A stretch of DNA of 64,000 bases from JBHIBD01 sp046758865 (GTDB lineage Bacteria; Planctomycetota; Brocadiia; Brocadiales; Bathyanammoxibiaceae): assembly GCA_046758865.1 (NCBI GenBank), contig JBHIBD010000003.1, forward strand, positions 1 to 64,000, written 5' to 3'. Each line of letters begins with the position of its first letter. The first letter of the stretch is position 1. Positions 34,654 through 44,987 of the stretch are shown one piece after another. The position numbers and the translations under genes were made by a program. The notes beneath the pieces are model-generated. The model did not search any database and was not told the origin of the DNA. It saw nothing but the letters and a program-made list of their open reading frames with translations.

Positions 34654-35019
34654 TTATGGTGATTCTTTCTTGAACAGTATTTCTTTTATTGTCTTTTTGA
34701 GTTCCATGAGGTCGGAGGATTTTACCACATAAGCGTCAGCAGACCAGGTCATGAAGTTGTCCTTGTAACTTGAGTAGGCGGTGTTGATGATAATGGGAAT
34801 CTTGTTGTCTTCTCCCAGGATTTTTCCCATTGCCTCGATACCGTCCATCCCGGGCATGCTTATGTCCATTACCACCAGGTCCGGCGGGTTTAGCTTTGCC
34901 ATGGTCACGGCCTCTCGACCATCTCTGGCAACCTCTACCCTGTAGCCCTCTTCGCTGAGTTCGTGTTTATAAAGGAGACACTGGTTTTTGTCGTCCTCTA
35001 CCACCAAGATTGTTGTCAT
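34654..35019 (-). CDS. single-domain response regulator (CheY-like)
   Basis: A 121-residue receiver domain with no output domain. The acidic pocket (E8, D9, D10), the phosphorylated Asp52 in VVMDISMPGMDG and Lys100 are in place. The gene overlaps the histidine kinase gene by four bases (ATGA) and precedes glgC by six. It must act by protein contact, or pass phosphate on, since it cannot bind DNA by itself. Confidence 0.9.
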   Translation of the reverse strand: MTTILVVEDDKNQCLLYKHELSEEGYRVEVARDGREAVTMAKLNPPDLVVMDISMPGMDGIEAMGKILGEDNKIPIIINTAYSSYKDNFMTWSADAYVVKSSDLMELKKTIKEILFKKESP

Positions 35020-37286
35020 TGTCCGCCCCCCTTCTTAAGGTCTTCCTTTGCGTCCCGTGTGGGAAGCAGTATGGAAAATACGCTTCCGCGTCCTGCCGCA
35101 CTAGAGACGCTGAGTGTGCCCTCGTGGTCGTCTATTATCTTATGACTTACCGCAAGACCGACGCCGGTTCCAGCAGTCTTTGTCGTGAAAAACGGGGTGA
35201 AGAGTTTCCCTATTACCTCCGGGGGGATACCTTCCCCTGTATCGGCAAAATCTATCTTAATCGAATTGTCTTCTACACACGTCTTTACAGTTAGTGTACC
35301 ACCTTCCGGCATAGACTCTACAGCGTTTTTTATAAGGTTCAGGAACACCTGCTTCATCTGGGCCGGATCAACAAGGGCCTCTGGGAGATTGTGCCCAAGT
35401 TCTTTGTGTACAGTTATTCCCATTTCCCCGAGATAGCGCTCTGTCAGCGCCAAGGTGTCTTCCATCAAATTATTTATGTGCACCTCAGTTTTCCGAGGTT
35501 CCGCAGGCTTGCTGAACTCTCTTATATTATCCAGTATTTTCTCAAGCCTTTTTACCTCTTGTACGATGATTTTGGAGCTTGTGTGTATCTTTTCATTCTC
35601 TGTACTGAGGCGTTCTATGGAGCGCGCAAATCCTCCTATGGTGACTAACGGGTTTCGTATCTCATGGGCTACGTATGAGGCTATCTCACCCATGGCTACA
35701 AGCCTTTCTGAACGCAGGAGTTTCTCCTGGGTCTCGGTTAGCTGGCGCATCTTGTCCTCCAGTTTCTTGTAGGTCTCAGCATTCTCGATAGCCAGGGCTG
35801 CGGATTCAGCAAACGTATTCAAAATACTTACGTGCTCTTCTGTTATCGGTTCACCGCTATATAAATTGTCTGCTACAATTACCCCTATGGCCCTGCCCTT
35901 TACCATGAGAGGCACACATACAAATTCTTTTGCCCCAATGGCATTCCGGAATTCCCTGGTCACCCTGGGGTCATGGTCTGCGTCCTTTACTACAAGCGGC
36001 ACCTTTTCTTTCAGGCACCTTATCACTATTTCGTCTTCATTCGAAATGGGAAAGGCCATAAGTTTGGTCTTTATGCTGAGTTGCGTGTCCAGAGGGCCCA
36101 GTTCTACTACGTCCTTCAGCAGGCCCTCTAATGTTTGATGCTTAGATATCTCTTGCCATACATTGTGTGCCTCCCCCATATCTGAGGGCCCTATAGCCAT
36201 CTTACCGCAGACCGCTCCTTGCTCCTGATTCATGAGGAACAGCATTGCGCGGTTAAACCCCAGGGCATGACCAGCAGTTACGCAGGTGAGAACCAACTGA
36301 AACACCTTGTCAAGTTTGAGGGTGTACTGTAGTGCGTCACTGAGTTGGGTCAGGAGGGAAAGCTGGTGTATCCTCTTTTCTCTATCTGTGATATCCATTG
36401 ACAAGAGCAATACCCTTCCAACGTCGCCCTTATCATCTCTCATTGGTATACCGATATTCTCAATGTACCTCCGTCGACCTTCTTTGACAAGAACCTTGAT
36501 GTCATGGAACCGACTTTTCCCCCGCTCAAAGGCCTCCTTTGCAGGACAGATAATCTCTTCACATTGAAAGATTCCCCGACACGATGTACCCACCGCCGAC
36601 CCTGGGAGACCCCATATCTCAGAAAGCTTCTTATTGGCCCAGGTGATATTAAGCTCCCTGTCCATCAGACAAATCCCTATATCCAGGGCATCAACAACAT
36701 ATTGGAGTTTGTTCTTCTCCTGACGCAATATCTCTTCAGACCTTTTTATATTTCGGAAGAGTATAGTATTCTCTGTGGCCATAGCCAATTGGGGTGAGAC
36801 CTGCTCCAGGAGGTTTATGTGGGCGGTGGAGAAGTTATTGGGCCTTTTACTACCGAGGTTAATGTTCCCAATAACCTTCCCCTTTACTTTGAGGGGTACG
36901 CCTAATCGGGACCGTATTCCCTCTCGTAATAGCAAGATATTCGTGGAGATCTCTTTACTTTCGGTGTCTTCTACGATTACAGGCTCGCCAGTGGTAGTTG
37001 TTTTCTCTAGGAGGCTTCCTTTCAGTGGATAGGGGCCCCCTTCTTTCAGCACTACGTTGTCATAATCGGTGGACATTACATAGGTAATGGCCATGTCCTT
37101 CTTCTCGCCAAGGAGCGAGATGCTTGCCCTGTCAAAATCCACCGCCCTCTTTAGTTCAGCTACTATACTGGTGTAAGTGTCTCTTATATCAAGTGTAGTG
37201 GCTATTATTCTATGTATATTATCCACCACTTCCCTTTGTAGCTGGTCTGTTTCTACAGTCTTCATATCGGTGGCCTTATAAGCCAT
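35016..37286 (-). CDS. soluble sensor histidine kinase with GAF-PAS-GAF domains
   Basis: A 756-residue kinase with no membrane helix. In order: a GAF domain (about 20-170), PAS (about 195-310), a second GAF (about 330-510), a coiled linker, the dimerisation domain with the phosphoacceptor His541 (YVAHEIRNPL), and the ATPase domain with NLIKNAVESMPEGG, DTGEGIPP and GTGVGLAVSHKII boxes. It should sense a cytoplasmic signal and phosphorylate the receiver protein encoded next. The start has no clear ribosome site; ATG at 37265 is an alternative. Confidence 0.88.
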   Translation of the reverse strand: MAYKATDMKTVETDQLQREVVDNIHRIIATTLDIRDTYTSIVAELKRAVDFDRASISLLGEKKDMAITYVMSTDYDNVVLKEGGPYPLKGSLLEKTTTTGEPVIVEDTESKEISTNILLLREGIRSRLGVPLKVKGKVIGNINLGSKRPNNFSTAHINLLEQVSPQLAMATENTILFRNIKRSEEILRQEKNKLQYVVDALDIGICLMDRELNITWANKKLSEIWGLPGSAVGTSCRGIFQCEEIICPAKEAFERGKSRFHDIKVLVKEGRRRYIENIGIPMRDDKGDVGRVLLLSMDITDREKRIHQLSLLTQLSDALQYTLKLDKVFQLVLTCVTAGHALGFNRAMLFLMNQEQGAVCGKMAIGPSDMGEAHNVWQEISKHQTLEGLLKDVVELGPLDTQLSIKTKLMAFPISNEDEIVIRCLKEKVPLVVKDADHDPRVTREFRNAIGAKEFVCVPLMVKGRAIGVIVADNLYSGEPITEEHVSILNTFAESAALAIENAETYKKLEDKMRQLTETQEKLLRSERLVAMGEIASYVAHEIRNPLVTIGGFARSIERLSTENEKIHTSSKIIVQEVKRLEKILDNIREFSKPAEPRKTEVHINNLMEDTLALTERYLGEMGITVHKELGHNLPEALVDPAQMKQVFLNLIKNAVESMPEGGTLTVKTCVEDNSIKIDFADTGEGIPPEVIGKLFTPFFTTKTAGTGVGLAVSHKIIDDHEGTLSVSSAAGRGSVFSILLPTRDAKEDLKKGGGQ

Positions 37287-37325
37287 GCAGTGTTATTTCT
37301 TAGGCGTTTTCTCTAATTATACATT

Positions 37326-37586
37326 TTACCCTATAGCCCTCGGCAATTCCTCAATTTTCTTGTCTCCTGCGACGAGAGCTCTGTATCTGGTTTTCACCGC
37401 AAGATTTAGCTGATTTGGGCCAACCACATCGTGGCCATGAAGACTACCTCTTTTTGCCTTGAAGATGGGGAAGGCATAGATATCAGAAATTCCAGTTCCG
37501 TGGAGGTAGTCTATGATGTTCTTTGCCTCTTTGAACCTAAAGGAAGGATTGAACTGGAGCCTGTAGGTGGTAAGGGGAATTCTCAT
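37326..37586 (-). pseudogene. treY: treY remnant: N-terminal piece of maltooligosyltrehalose synthase
   Basis: An 86-residue frame. Residues 1-60 match the start of TreY: MRIPLTTYRLQFNPSFRF, then a GISDIYAFPIFKA and GSLHGHDVV segment. The full enzyme has 700 or more residues, so the catalytic barrel is missing. The last 25 residues look unrelated, as after an internal deletion. The ATG overlaps the stop of the GH57-like gene (TGATG), which suggests that it was once an intact operon member. It could still be translated as a short peptide. Confidence 0.7.
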
Positions 37587-40006
37587 CAGGGGACCTTTAC
37601 ATGGAGATGACGACCTAGCTTGTAGAAGGCCTCCAACCACTGGTTGGGAAAATACCATCCCCTCTTTGCCCTTTCCTTCATGGTGCTGGTAAATTTCTTT
37701 CCGATGGCGAAATATATGTTTTGGGCCTTCCAAAGGTCCAGGTCAATTGATAAAGAAGTTAATAACTGCAGGACATTGTCCACTTTTTCAATGAGCGCAA
37801 TATCCTCAGGCCTTCGACTTAGCTTTTCCATAAGGGAGTTTACCCGAGAGCATGCAATGAAACCAATTGTAGTCGTATCCACCTCAATAGACCATCTCTT
37901 AGCCTCATTTATTAAACTCTCAAGTTTTCCTGTGTCCAGGTCGTTTTCCTCAAAAACTCTCCTCAGGTCTCGGTTCACTATATATTCTGTGGCCACTGAA
38001 ATGGGCCTGGGGAGGGGTATTTGCAGGTGTTGGAAGAAGTTCATTAAGGTATAGTTGTTCTCAAATATTTGCCGATAAGAGGCCTCGATTCCTTCGTAAG
38101 TGGAGTAGAGTGTCTGGTTCAGTATCTTCCTCTGCTCGTCTCTGAAAAGATGCCATACGGAATAAGTGTTAGGACCGAAATGCTTATCCAGAAGTCTTAT
38201 TACCTCTGGGGTATCCCCTTTTTCAAATGCTCCTTTAATCGCTACTTGCATAAGTGAAAAGTTCTCTTCTCCTGAAAAATCTCTGACCCCCCCTTTTATA
38301 TTGTGGTCCCCAAGGTGCAATACGGCAAAGCTAATGGTCCTTTCATCCCAGGTTTTATTTGAAAGGAGGTTAGCCTTTCCTATGGCGAGGTTTAGTCTTC
38401 CGGCCCCGATTTTTTCATGTTGCTCGCTCCTGACAGTATAGCAAAATAGGTTTATTGATTTGGGATATTCCTCAAAGACAGAGGATATGGCATAGTGGGC
38501 GCCAACCCTTAGGAGGTCAACCCTAGAAGGTTTTTCCAGCATTTCATAACACTTTGCCCCATTTTCAAATACATTACTAGGGGCCTTTTCCAGGATCTTC
38601 AGATATTCGGGTTCAAGCGATACGGACTGTAACTCTTCCAGGTACTGCATGGCCGCTGCCGCATAATGCATAACTTGAACACTCTCTATACCTGCGATCT
38701 CATCAAAAAACCAGCCACAACTGGTGTACATCAACATGGCACTTCTTTGCATCTCAAGGAGCTTTAGAACCCTCATCTTTTCTTCTTTTGCAAGGTCTTT
38801 GATGGCATGTTTCTTAAAAAATCCCTCTACACTGTCTGTTGATCTATCAAGGATGACATTGACGTAGCCGTTTCTGGCGTCCCACGGGGAGCTTAGATAT
38901 CTGGTGGCCTCCTGTTCAAAAAAGGGAATCAGTCTATCCCTCAGCCAGTCCATGGCCTCTCTTAAAGGTCTTCTCCAGGCCTGGGTCCATCCCTGATGCA
39001 TACCTGAATTACAGCCGCAATTATCTCTCCATCTTTCTACGCCATGGATACAACTCCAGGAGGAGTTCTCAAAGATCTCAACTGCATGGGTGGGAGGGTA
39101 CTTTGCAAGGTATTCCCCGTAATTGGTCAGCCTTGCAAGGTTTTGGGTCTCAATAAGGTGCAGGCAATAAGCAAGGGCCATATCGCCACGGTGACGGTGG
39201 TGGCCATAAGTTTCTCCGTCGGTTGCAATGTGTACCAGTTGGGGCCAGTCTTTATGGTCGGTAAATCCTTCAAGCAACCTCTTTGCAAAGACCTCTCCAT
39301 TGTTCAATACCTCTCCAAAGGCAGCATCATGAGAGATAGACCTATCATAGAAGAAAAGGCTTATTGTCCTTCCAGATGGCAGGGAGCAGAGGTATGGCAT
39401 GGCAGGGTCAATCTTTCCGCCACTTACGTCCAGCCACTCTGTTTCGTCAAGTTTTCTTATGCTTTTCGCCTGGCGAGGTGCGAGTATGGTGAACTTCATC
39501 CCCAGTTCCGCCAGCACTTCAAGGGTCTCTAGGTCAACAGCGGTCTCCGGAAGCCACATCCCTTCTGGAAATCTTCCGAATCGGTTCTGAAAGTCATTTA
39601 TTCCCCATATTGTCTGGGTGTATTTATCCCTCTTGTTCGCAAGAGGCATAATCATATGGTTATAGACCTGGGCTATCGCAGAACCATGCCCTGAGAATCT
39701 TTCCATGCTTAACTTGTCCGCATCAAGTATTGCCTGATAGACGTCCAGGTTGTGGACTTCTAACCAACTGAGAAGTGTTGGACCAAAGTTAAAACTTATT
39801 TTTGAGTAATTGTTGACAATATCAATAATCCTTCCATCTGAATCAAGGATTCGGGAGGCGGTATTGGGGGCGTAGCATTCTGCGGTTATTCTTTCATTCC
39901 AGTCATGATAGGGGTAGGCCGAATCTTGCAGTTCTATCTCTTCAAGCCAGAGATTCTCTCTTGGGGGTTGGTAAAAGTGTCCATGGATACAGATAAACCT
40001 GTGCAT
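37586..40006 (-). CDS. GH57-like DUF3536 glycoside hydrolase family protein
   Basis: An 806-residue protein. The first half has a GH57-like polysaccharide-deacetylase/amylase fold (CIHGHFYQPPRENLWLEE at the start, DGETYGHHRHRGDMALAY in the middle). The second half is the helical DUF3536 region. Related proteins sit in glycogen and trehalose gene clusters and are assumed to act on alpha-glucans, but I know of no firm activity. The ATG at 40006 places the conserved HGHFYQP at the start; AGGAGG lies 11 bases before it. It lies between glgB (222-base gap) and the treY remnant. Confidence 0.85.
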   Translation of the reverse strand: MHRFICIHGHFYQPPRENLWLEEIELQDSAYPYHDWNERITAECYAPNTASRILDSDGRIIDIVNNYSKISFNFGPTLLSWLEVHNLDVYQAILDADKLSMERFSGHGSAIAQVYNHMIMPLANKRDKYTQTIWGINDFQNRFGRFPEGMWLPETAVDLETLEVLAELGMKFTILAPRQAKSIRKLDETEWLDVSGGKIDPAMPYLCSLPSGRTISLFFYDRSISHDAAFGEVLNNGEVFAKRLLEGFTDHKDWPQLVHIATDGETYGHHRHRGDMALAYCLHLIETQNLARLTNYGEYLAKYPPTHAVEIFENSSWSCIHGVERWRDNCGCNSGMHQGWTQAWRRPLREAMDWLRDRLIPFFEQEATRYLSSPWDARNGYVNVILDRSTDSVEGFFKKHAIKDLAKEEKMRVLKLLEMQRSAMLMYTSCGWFFDEIAGIESVQVMHYAAAAMQYLEELQSVSLEPEYLKILEKAPSNVFENGAKCYEMLEKPSRVDLLRVGAHYAISSVFEEYPKSINLFCYTVRSEQHEKIGAGRLNLAIGKANLLSNKTWDERTISFAVLHLGDHNIKGGVRDFSGEENFSLMQVAIKGAFEKGDTPEVIRLLDKHFGPNTYSVWHLFRDEQRKILNQTLYSTYEGIEASYRQIFENNYTLMNFFQHLQIPLPRPISVATEYIVNRDLRRVFEENDLDTGKLESLINEAKRWSIEVDTTTIGFIACSRVNSLMEKLSRRPEDIALIEKVDNVLQLLTSLSIDLDLWKAQNIYFAIGKKFTSTMKERAKRGWYFPNQWLEAFYKLGRHLHVKVP

Positions 40007-40228
40007 TACTGGAAAGTCTCCTCCTTGCACACTGCAAAGCATGATTATAAAGGTAGAGTGCATCGGAAGGAACATTCTCTACTGTTGCCCTTCAGTATCC
40101 TTCCCCTTCCCTTTCCATGGGAATGATCCTTTCCACCGGTGAGACTATCCTTAACTCCACCTTCTTCAAAAAAGGGGCCCAAACCACAGATTCACATCTT
40201 CCCTCTCGCAGGTATTCCACCCCTATTC

Positions 40229-42187
40229 TCATACTTTATTTTCTGACCATTTAAAGAACAGGACACCAAGGGGGGGTAATGTCAATGAAAGGGTGTAATG
40301 CCTGCCATGTGCCGGGATTGGGGTAGCTTCTGCCATGCCCAAGTTCCCATGGCCACTGCCCCCATATTCCTTTGCATCGCTGTTAAGTACCTCTTTCCAG
40401 GGACCATCCCTTGGAACCCCTACCCTATAGTCATATCTAGGAACGGGTGTGAAATTGCAGATTACAAGGACTATTTCGCTAGGGTTTCTACCCTTTCTTA
40501 TGAAACTTATGATGCTCTGCTCCCAATCGTGAGAGTCTATCCACTCAAAGCCTTCGGGGTTAAAATCCAGCTCGTACAAGGCCTGCTCGGTTGTGTAAAG
40601 ACGGTTCAGGTCTCTAATCCATCTCTGTATTCCCTGATGAAGGAGATACCGGAGGACATGCCATTCTAAGCTCTCTTCATGGTTCCACTCCCTCCATTGG
40701 CCAAACTCCCCACCCATAAATAGGAGTTTTTTTCCCGGGTGGCCGTACATATACCCAAATAAAAGCCTAAGGTTTGCAAACTTTTGCCATTCATCGCCTG
40801 GCATCTTCCCGATGAGCGAGCCCTTTCCATGTACCACTTCATCATGCGAAAGAGGTAGGATAAAGTTTTCGGTGAATGCGTACAACAGGCTAAAGGGAAG
40901 GAGGTTGTGGTGATACTTCCTGTAAATAGGGTCTTTTGAGAAGTATTCCAGTGTATCGTGCATCCACCCCATGTTCCATTTCTTACCAAAACCAAGTCCG
41001 CCTACATAGGTGGGTCTTGAAACCATAGGCCAGGCGGTAGACTCCTCAGCCACGGTTTGTACATCGGGATGGGTTATGTAAACCATCTCGTTAAATCTCT
41101 TTAAAAAACTTATTGCTTCTATATTTTCTCTGCCTCCATACTGGTTGGGTATCCACTCTCCCTCACGCCTTGAGTAGTCAAGGTAGAGCATGGAGGCAAC
41201 GGCATCTACCCTGATGCCATCAATATGATATTTATCCAACCAGAAGAGGGCGCTACTGATGAGAAAGGCCCTGACCTCGTTTCTGCCGTAGTTAAAGATG
41301 TAACTGTTCCAATCCGGGTGAAAACCCTTCCTGGGGTCTGCATGCTCGTAAAGGTGTGTTCCATCAAAGTAGGCGAGCCCATGTTCGTCCGATGGAAAAT
41401 GGGAAGGTACCCAATCAAGTAGGACGCCTATACCGTTCTGATGAAGGTAATCAACCAGGTACATGAAATCCTGAGGGCTTCCATATCTACTGGTGGGGGC
41501 AAAATAGCCTACCGTCTGATACCCCCAAGAACCGTAAAAGGGATGTTCCATAATTGGCAGAAACTTCACGTGGGTAAAGCCAATATCCTTTACATAATCT
41601 ACAAGGTAATGGGCCAACTCCCTGTAAGTTAGAAATCTATTTCCCTCTTCAGGGACCCTTCTCCACGAACCAAGATGGACCTCATACATGGCAAGGGGGG
41701 CATTAAGCGAGTTAGATTTTTCCCTCTTCTCCATCCACTTACTGTCAGCCCATTTATAGTTCAGGTCCCATGCTATGGAGGCGGTTTTAGGTGGCCTTTC
41801 CCAACAAAAAGCAAAGGGGTCGCCTTTATCTACCCTGTAGCCATTGTACCTGGAGACTACATGATACTTGTAAACAGTTCCACTATCAATACCCCCAATA
41901 AACCCTTCCCAGATCCCTGAGTCATCCGCCCTTGGCCTTAGGAGATGAGACTCCTTATCCCATAGATTAAAGTCTCCTATAACTGAGACCCTTTCAGCAT
42001 TTGGAGCCCACACGGCAAAGTATGCCCCTTTTACGCCATCAACTTTTATGAGGTGGGAGCCAAGTTTTTCGTAGAGTTTAAAATGACTGCCTTCCTTAAA
42101 GAGGTATATATCATGAGCAGTAAGGAAGCTCATGTCAGATACGTAACTTTTTCTTTTTTCCATCGTCTTGAGAGCTCTGTAAGGCAC
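40229..42187 (-). CDS. glgB: 1,4-alpha-glucan branching enzyme
   Basis: A 652-residue GH13 enzyme that makes alpha-1,6 branches in glycogen. An N-terminal beta-sandwich ([19 protein letters not shown]) precedes the catalytic barrel. The barrel has the nucleophile in [15 protein letters not shown], the acid/base in [10 protein letters not shown] and the conserved [15 protein letters not shown] place the start at GTG 42187, eight bases after AGGAGG; a GTG three codons earlier overlaps that site, and an ATG nine codons later is also possible. It follows glgA. Confidence 0.94.
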   Translation of the reverse strand: MPYRALKTMEKRKSYVSDMSFLTAHDIYLFKEGSHFKLYEKLGSHLIKVDGVKGAYFAVWAPNAERVSVIGDFNLWDKESHLLRPRADDSGIWEGFIGGIDSGTVYKYHVVSRYNGYRVDKGDPFAFCWERPPKTASIAWDLNYKWADSKWMEKREKSNSLNAPLAMYEVHLGSWRRVPEEGNRFLTYRELAHYLVDYVKDIGFTHVKFLPIMEHPFYGSWGYQTVGYFAPTSRYGSPQDFMYLVDYLHQNGIGVLLDWVPSHFPSDEHGLAYFDGTHLYEHADPRKGFHPDWNSYIFNYGRNEVRAFLISSALFWLDKYHIDGIRVDAVASMLYLDYSRREGEWIPNQYGGRENIEAISFLKRFNEMVYITHPDVQTVAEESTAWPMVSRPTYVGGLGFGKKWNMGWMHDTLEYFSKDPIYRKYHHNLLPFSLLYAFTENFILPLSHDEVVHGKGSLIGKMPGDEWQKFANLRLLFGYMYGHPGKKLLFMGGEFGQWREWNHEESLEWHVLRYLLHQGIQRWIRDLNRLYTTEQALYELDFNPEGFEWIDSHDWEQSIISFIRKGRNPSEIVLVICNFTPVPRYDYRVGVPRDGPWKEVLNSDAKEYGGSGHGNLGMAEATPIPAHGRHYTLSLTLPPLGVLFFKWSENKV

Positions 42188-42271
42188 CGTATTCACCTCC
42201 TATACACGTGCTAGACGGGTCTGATTTCCGAGACCTGCTTTCTTAATATCTGTCTCCAACCTGGCCCATTT

Positions 42272-43714
42272 CTAACACCTTATCCCCTTGAGGGCATCTT
42301 GATAGAGGTTTGCATAGAGTCTGGCGCTCTTTTCCCAAGACCAGTCTTGAAGCATCCCCCTCCTCATCAGCTCTGTCCATCTAGCCCTGTCATCGTACGT
42401 TTCTACCGCCTTTCGTACGGCTTTCAACATCTCCTCTGAAGAGTAAGATTCAAATAGAAATCCCACTGAGGTGCTTATAGTATCGGCAAGGCCCCCAGTA
42501 TTGCGCACTATGGGTACTGTCCCGTACTTCAAACTATACAGTTGATTGAGTCCACATGGCTCATACTTAGAGGGCATGAGGAACATATCTGCCCCAGCCT
42601 CTATCTCGTGGGAGAGTTGGTTGTCGAAGCCAATGTTGATAGATGCCTTGCCTGGATATTTGTCCGCAAGGGACTTTAGGGCCTCCTGGTACTTCTTGTC
42701 ACCTGTGCCGAGTAAGATGAACTCTACGTCTAGTTTCATCAACTCACCCCAGCACTCGATTATCAGTTCTATACCCTTCTGTACGGTGAGCCTGCTTATC
42801 ATCCCTATTAAGGGCACCTCCCTCTCTGCGAGTCCGACCTTTTTCTGAAGGTGTCTCTTGCATCTACTCTTCCCTTCCAGGTTATCTGGGCCATATCTGG
42901 CAGGGATGAGCCTGTCTTCCTCCGGATTCCACACCGAGTAGTCTATTCCGTTTACTATGCCATACAGGTCCTTGCCCCTCTCCTTCAGTATTCTGTGGAG
43001 GCCCGCACCGAACTCCTCCGTCTGTATCTCCTCGGCATATTTTTTACTCACCGTTGTGATTATGTCTGAGAAGACTATGCCAGCCTTTAATAGATTAATC
43101 TTACCGTCGTACTCCAGTTGCTCCCAATTGTAGTATCCGGTGCCCAGCCCCGTGACCCGCAAGTCCTCTTTCGGAAAGAGCCCCTGATAGGCAAGGTTGT
43201 GGATGGTCAGCACGGTAAGCGCGCCCTTGAAGTAGTCGTCGTCCTTGTAAAGACTCTTAAGGTAAGTGGGGACCATAGCCGACTGCCAGTCATTGGCATG
43301 CACGACATCTGGTCTGATACCTATGGACCTTACCGTCTCCAGCACAGCACGAGAGAAGAAGGTGAATCTCTCGCAGTTGTCTGCATAACCCTCTCCGGCG
43401 GAAGGGTCTACGTATAATTCATCCCTGTCGTAATAGTCCTTATTTTCTATAAAGTACACGGGTATTTCCGTGCCAGGCATGTGTGTTTTGTATACAAGGC
43501 CTGTTACCAACTTATTGTTAATGGTAACGGATGGCTTCTCGCCAGTGGGAGATAGCTTAAAACCGTCACGCCTTACGTGTCTGTAGAGAGGCATGAATAT
43601 AGATACCTCATGGCCGAGCTTTTGCAGGCTTTTTGGGAGAGAACCGGCTACGTCTCCCAATCCACCTGTTCTGGCAAATGGTGCGACCTCTGAAGAGACG
43701 TAAATTATGTTCAT
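42272..43714 (-). CDS. glgA: glycogen synthase (ADP-glucose type)
   Basis: A 480-residue GT5 glucosyltransferase that extends alpha-1,4 glucan from ADP-glucose. The N-terminal loop is ARTGGLGDVAG, with Arg15 in place of the Lys15 of E. coli; the change is conservative. The C-terminal domain has MPSKYEPCGLNQLYSLKYG, with the retaining-transferase Glu. The start overlaps the end of galT by four bases (ATGA), and glgB follows after 84 bases. Confidence 0.95.
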   Translation of the reverse strand: MNIIYVSSEVAPFARTGGLGDVAGSLPKSLQKLGHEVSIFMPLYRHVRRDGFKLSPTGEKPSVTINNKLVTGLVYKTHMPGTEIPVYFIENKDYYDRDELYVDPSAGEGYADNCERFTFFSRAVLETVRSIGIRPDVVHANDWQSAMVPTYLKSLYKDDDYFKGALTVLTIHNLAYQGLFPKEDLRVTGLGTGYYNWEQLEYDGKINLLKAGIVFSDIITTVSKKYAEEIQTEEFGAGLHRILKERGKDLYGIVNGIDYSVWNPEEDRLIPARYGPDNLEGKSRCKRHLQKKVGLAEREVPLIGMISRLTVQKGIELIIECWGELMKLDVEFILLGTGDKKYQEALKSLADKYPGKASINIGFDNQLSHEIEAGADMFLMPSKYEPCGLNQLYSLKYGTVPIVRNTGGLADTISTSVGFLFESYSSEEMLKAVRKAVETYDDRARWTELMRRGMLQDWSWEKSARLYANLYQDALKGIRC

Positions 43715-44733
43715 TTACCCGCTTCCTTCCTTACGCACTCCGCCTCTCTAAGGTACTTGGCCGCATTTTCTGGTGGCACTGGATTTATGTAGAAGCCTGT
43801 GCCCCATTCGAAACCAGCCATCCGGGTCAATCTGGGGATGACCTCAATGTGCCAATGGTAATAATCCAACTCCGTCTGGTTAAATGGGCTGGTGTGGACT
43901 ATAAAATTGTATGGCGGCTCTTCTAAGGCACTTTCCAGGCTGCAGAGGGCAGACCTCAATGTCTCCGCAAGTTCCTCAACCTCGGACTTCTGTATATTCT
44001 CGAAGTGAGAAGAATGGTTCCTGGGAACTATCCAGAGCTCAAACGGAAATCGGGATGCAAAAGGTGCAAATGTGATAAAATTCTCACCCTCCATTACCAC
44101 CCTGTCCTTAGCAGAACTCTCCTGCACCATCATGTCGCAGAAGAGGCACCTGCCCCTGTACCTGTAAAATGTTAGGGAGCCTTCCATCTCAGACGCTACA
44201 ACCAGTGGCACGATTGGGGTAACGATGAGCTGGGTATGGGTGTGTTCCAGGCTCGCCCCGGCAGCCGCACCCACGTTTTTAAACAGCATTCCGTAGATGA
44301 ACCTCTTGTCCTTTTTTAGGTCCACCAGCCTGTCCCTGTATGTCCAGAGCACCTCTTGTACGTGGGCGGGAGCAAGAGCTGAGAGGGATATCTCGTGTTG
44401 CGGGCATTCTACTATCACCTCATGGGCACCCACCCCGTTCATCAGGTCGTATATACCGTCGCCCCGCTTTTGCAGGCCTCCTCCTATTACCAGGGCAGGA
44501 TATTTGTTGGGTACAACCCTCACTCTCCAGCCCCTGGTATTGGGTTCAGTGCCCCTCTCTCTGTAGGCCATAATCTCTGGCGGGGTCTTGTCCTCATTGC
44601 CCTCACAGAACGGACAGAAGCCACCACCTTTAATGCCGTGTGGTGGGGCCTTGAAGTCAGTGGGCCTAAGGGCCCTCTCTGTGGCAATAATTACCCAACG
44701 TCCTGACACTGGCTCTTTTCTTAGTTCTGGCAT
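43711..44733 (-). CDS. galT: galactose-1-phosphate uridylyltransferase family protein
   Basis: A 340-residue HIT-superfamily transferase. Zinc sites are suggested by CPFCEGNE and CLFCDMM, and the active site is SLEHTHTQLI, which fits the HxHxQ catalytic motif. The second half (FELWIVPRNHSSHFE) is typical. GalT exchanges UDP between glucose and galactose, but relatives beside glycogen genes can use ADP-glucose or act as phosphorylases. Translational coupling to glgA suggests a glucose-1-phosphate role here. Confidence 0.88.
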   Translation of the reverse strand: MPELRKEPVSGRWVIIATERALRPTDFKAPPHGIKGGGFCPFCEGNEDKTPPEIMAYRERGTEPNTRGWRVRVVPNKYPALVIGGGLQKRGDGIYDLMNGVGAHEVIVECPQHEISLSALAPAHVQEVLWTYRDRLVDLKKDKRFIYGMLFKNVGAAAGASLEHTHTQLIVTPIVPLVVASEMEGSLTFYRYRGRCLFCDMMVQESSAKDRVVMEGENFITFAPFASRFPFELWIVPRNHSSHFENIQKSEVEELAETLRSALCSLESALEEPPYNFIVHTSPFNQTELDYYHWHIEVIPRLTRMAGFEWGTGFYINPVPPENAAKYLREAECVRKEAGK

Positions 44734-44987
44734 GTGGGCTCCTTTTTATACCTATCCAAGGTACTTTTTTAAGAAATCCATGGTGGGCACGTTAAGGTTG
44801 AGATGTGGTGTCCAAGAAAGACTTCTCTGCTTACGTTGCTGGCCATTTCCTACCTCCCCATAACAAATTCGTGTGTGCCATAACTACATGATGCCACATA
44901 GGTTATAAGTAGCAAGGGGTGAATTCCCCGGAAACTGATTTTAAAACCCATGTGTACTAAAATCAAGTAGAAAGGGTGTTAGTGTGC

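Noticed and set aside
37326..37586. treY fragment considered as a UGA-interrupted selenoprotein
   Set aside because: It ends in TAA, and no TreY-like sequence continues downstream.
44766..44848. Short peptide frame with GGGAGG upstream, before galT
   Set aside because: Only 25 codons, composition is unremarkable, and a different frame of the same bases looks equally protein-like. Probably leader or decayed DNA.
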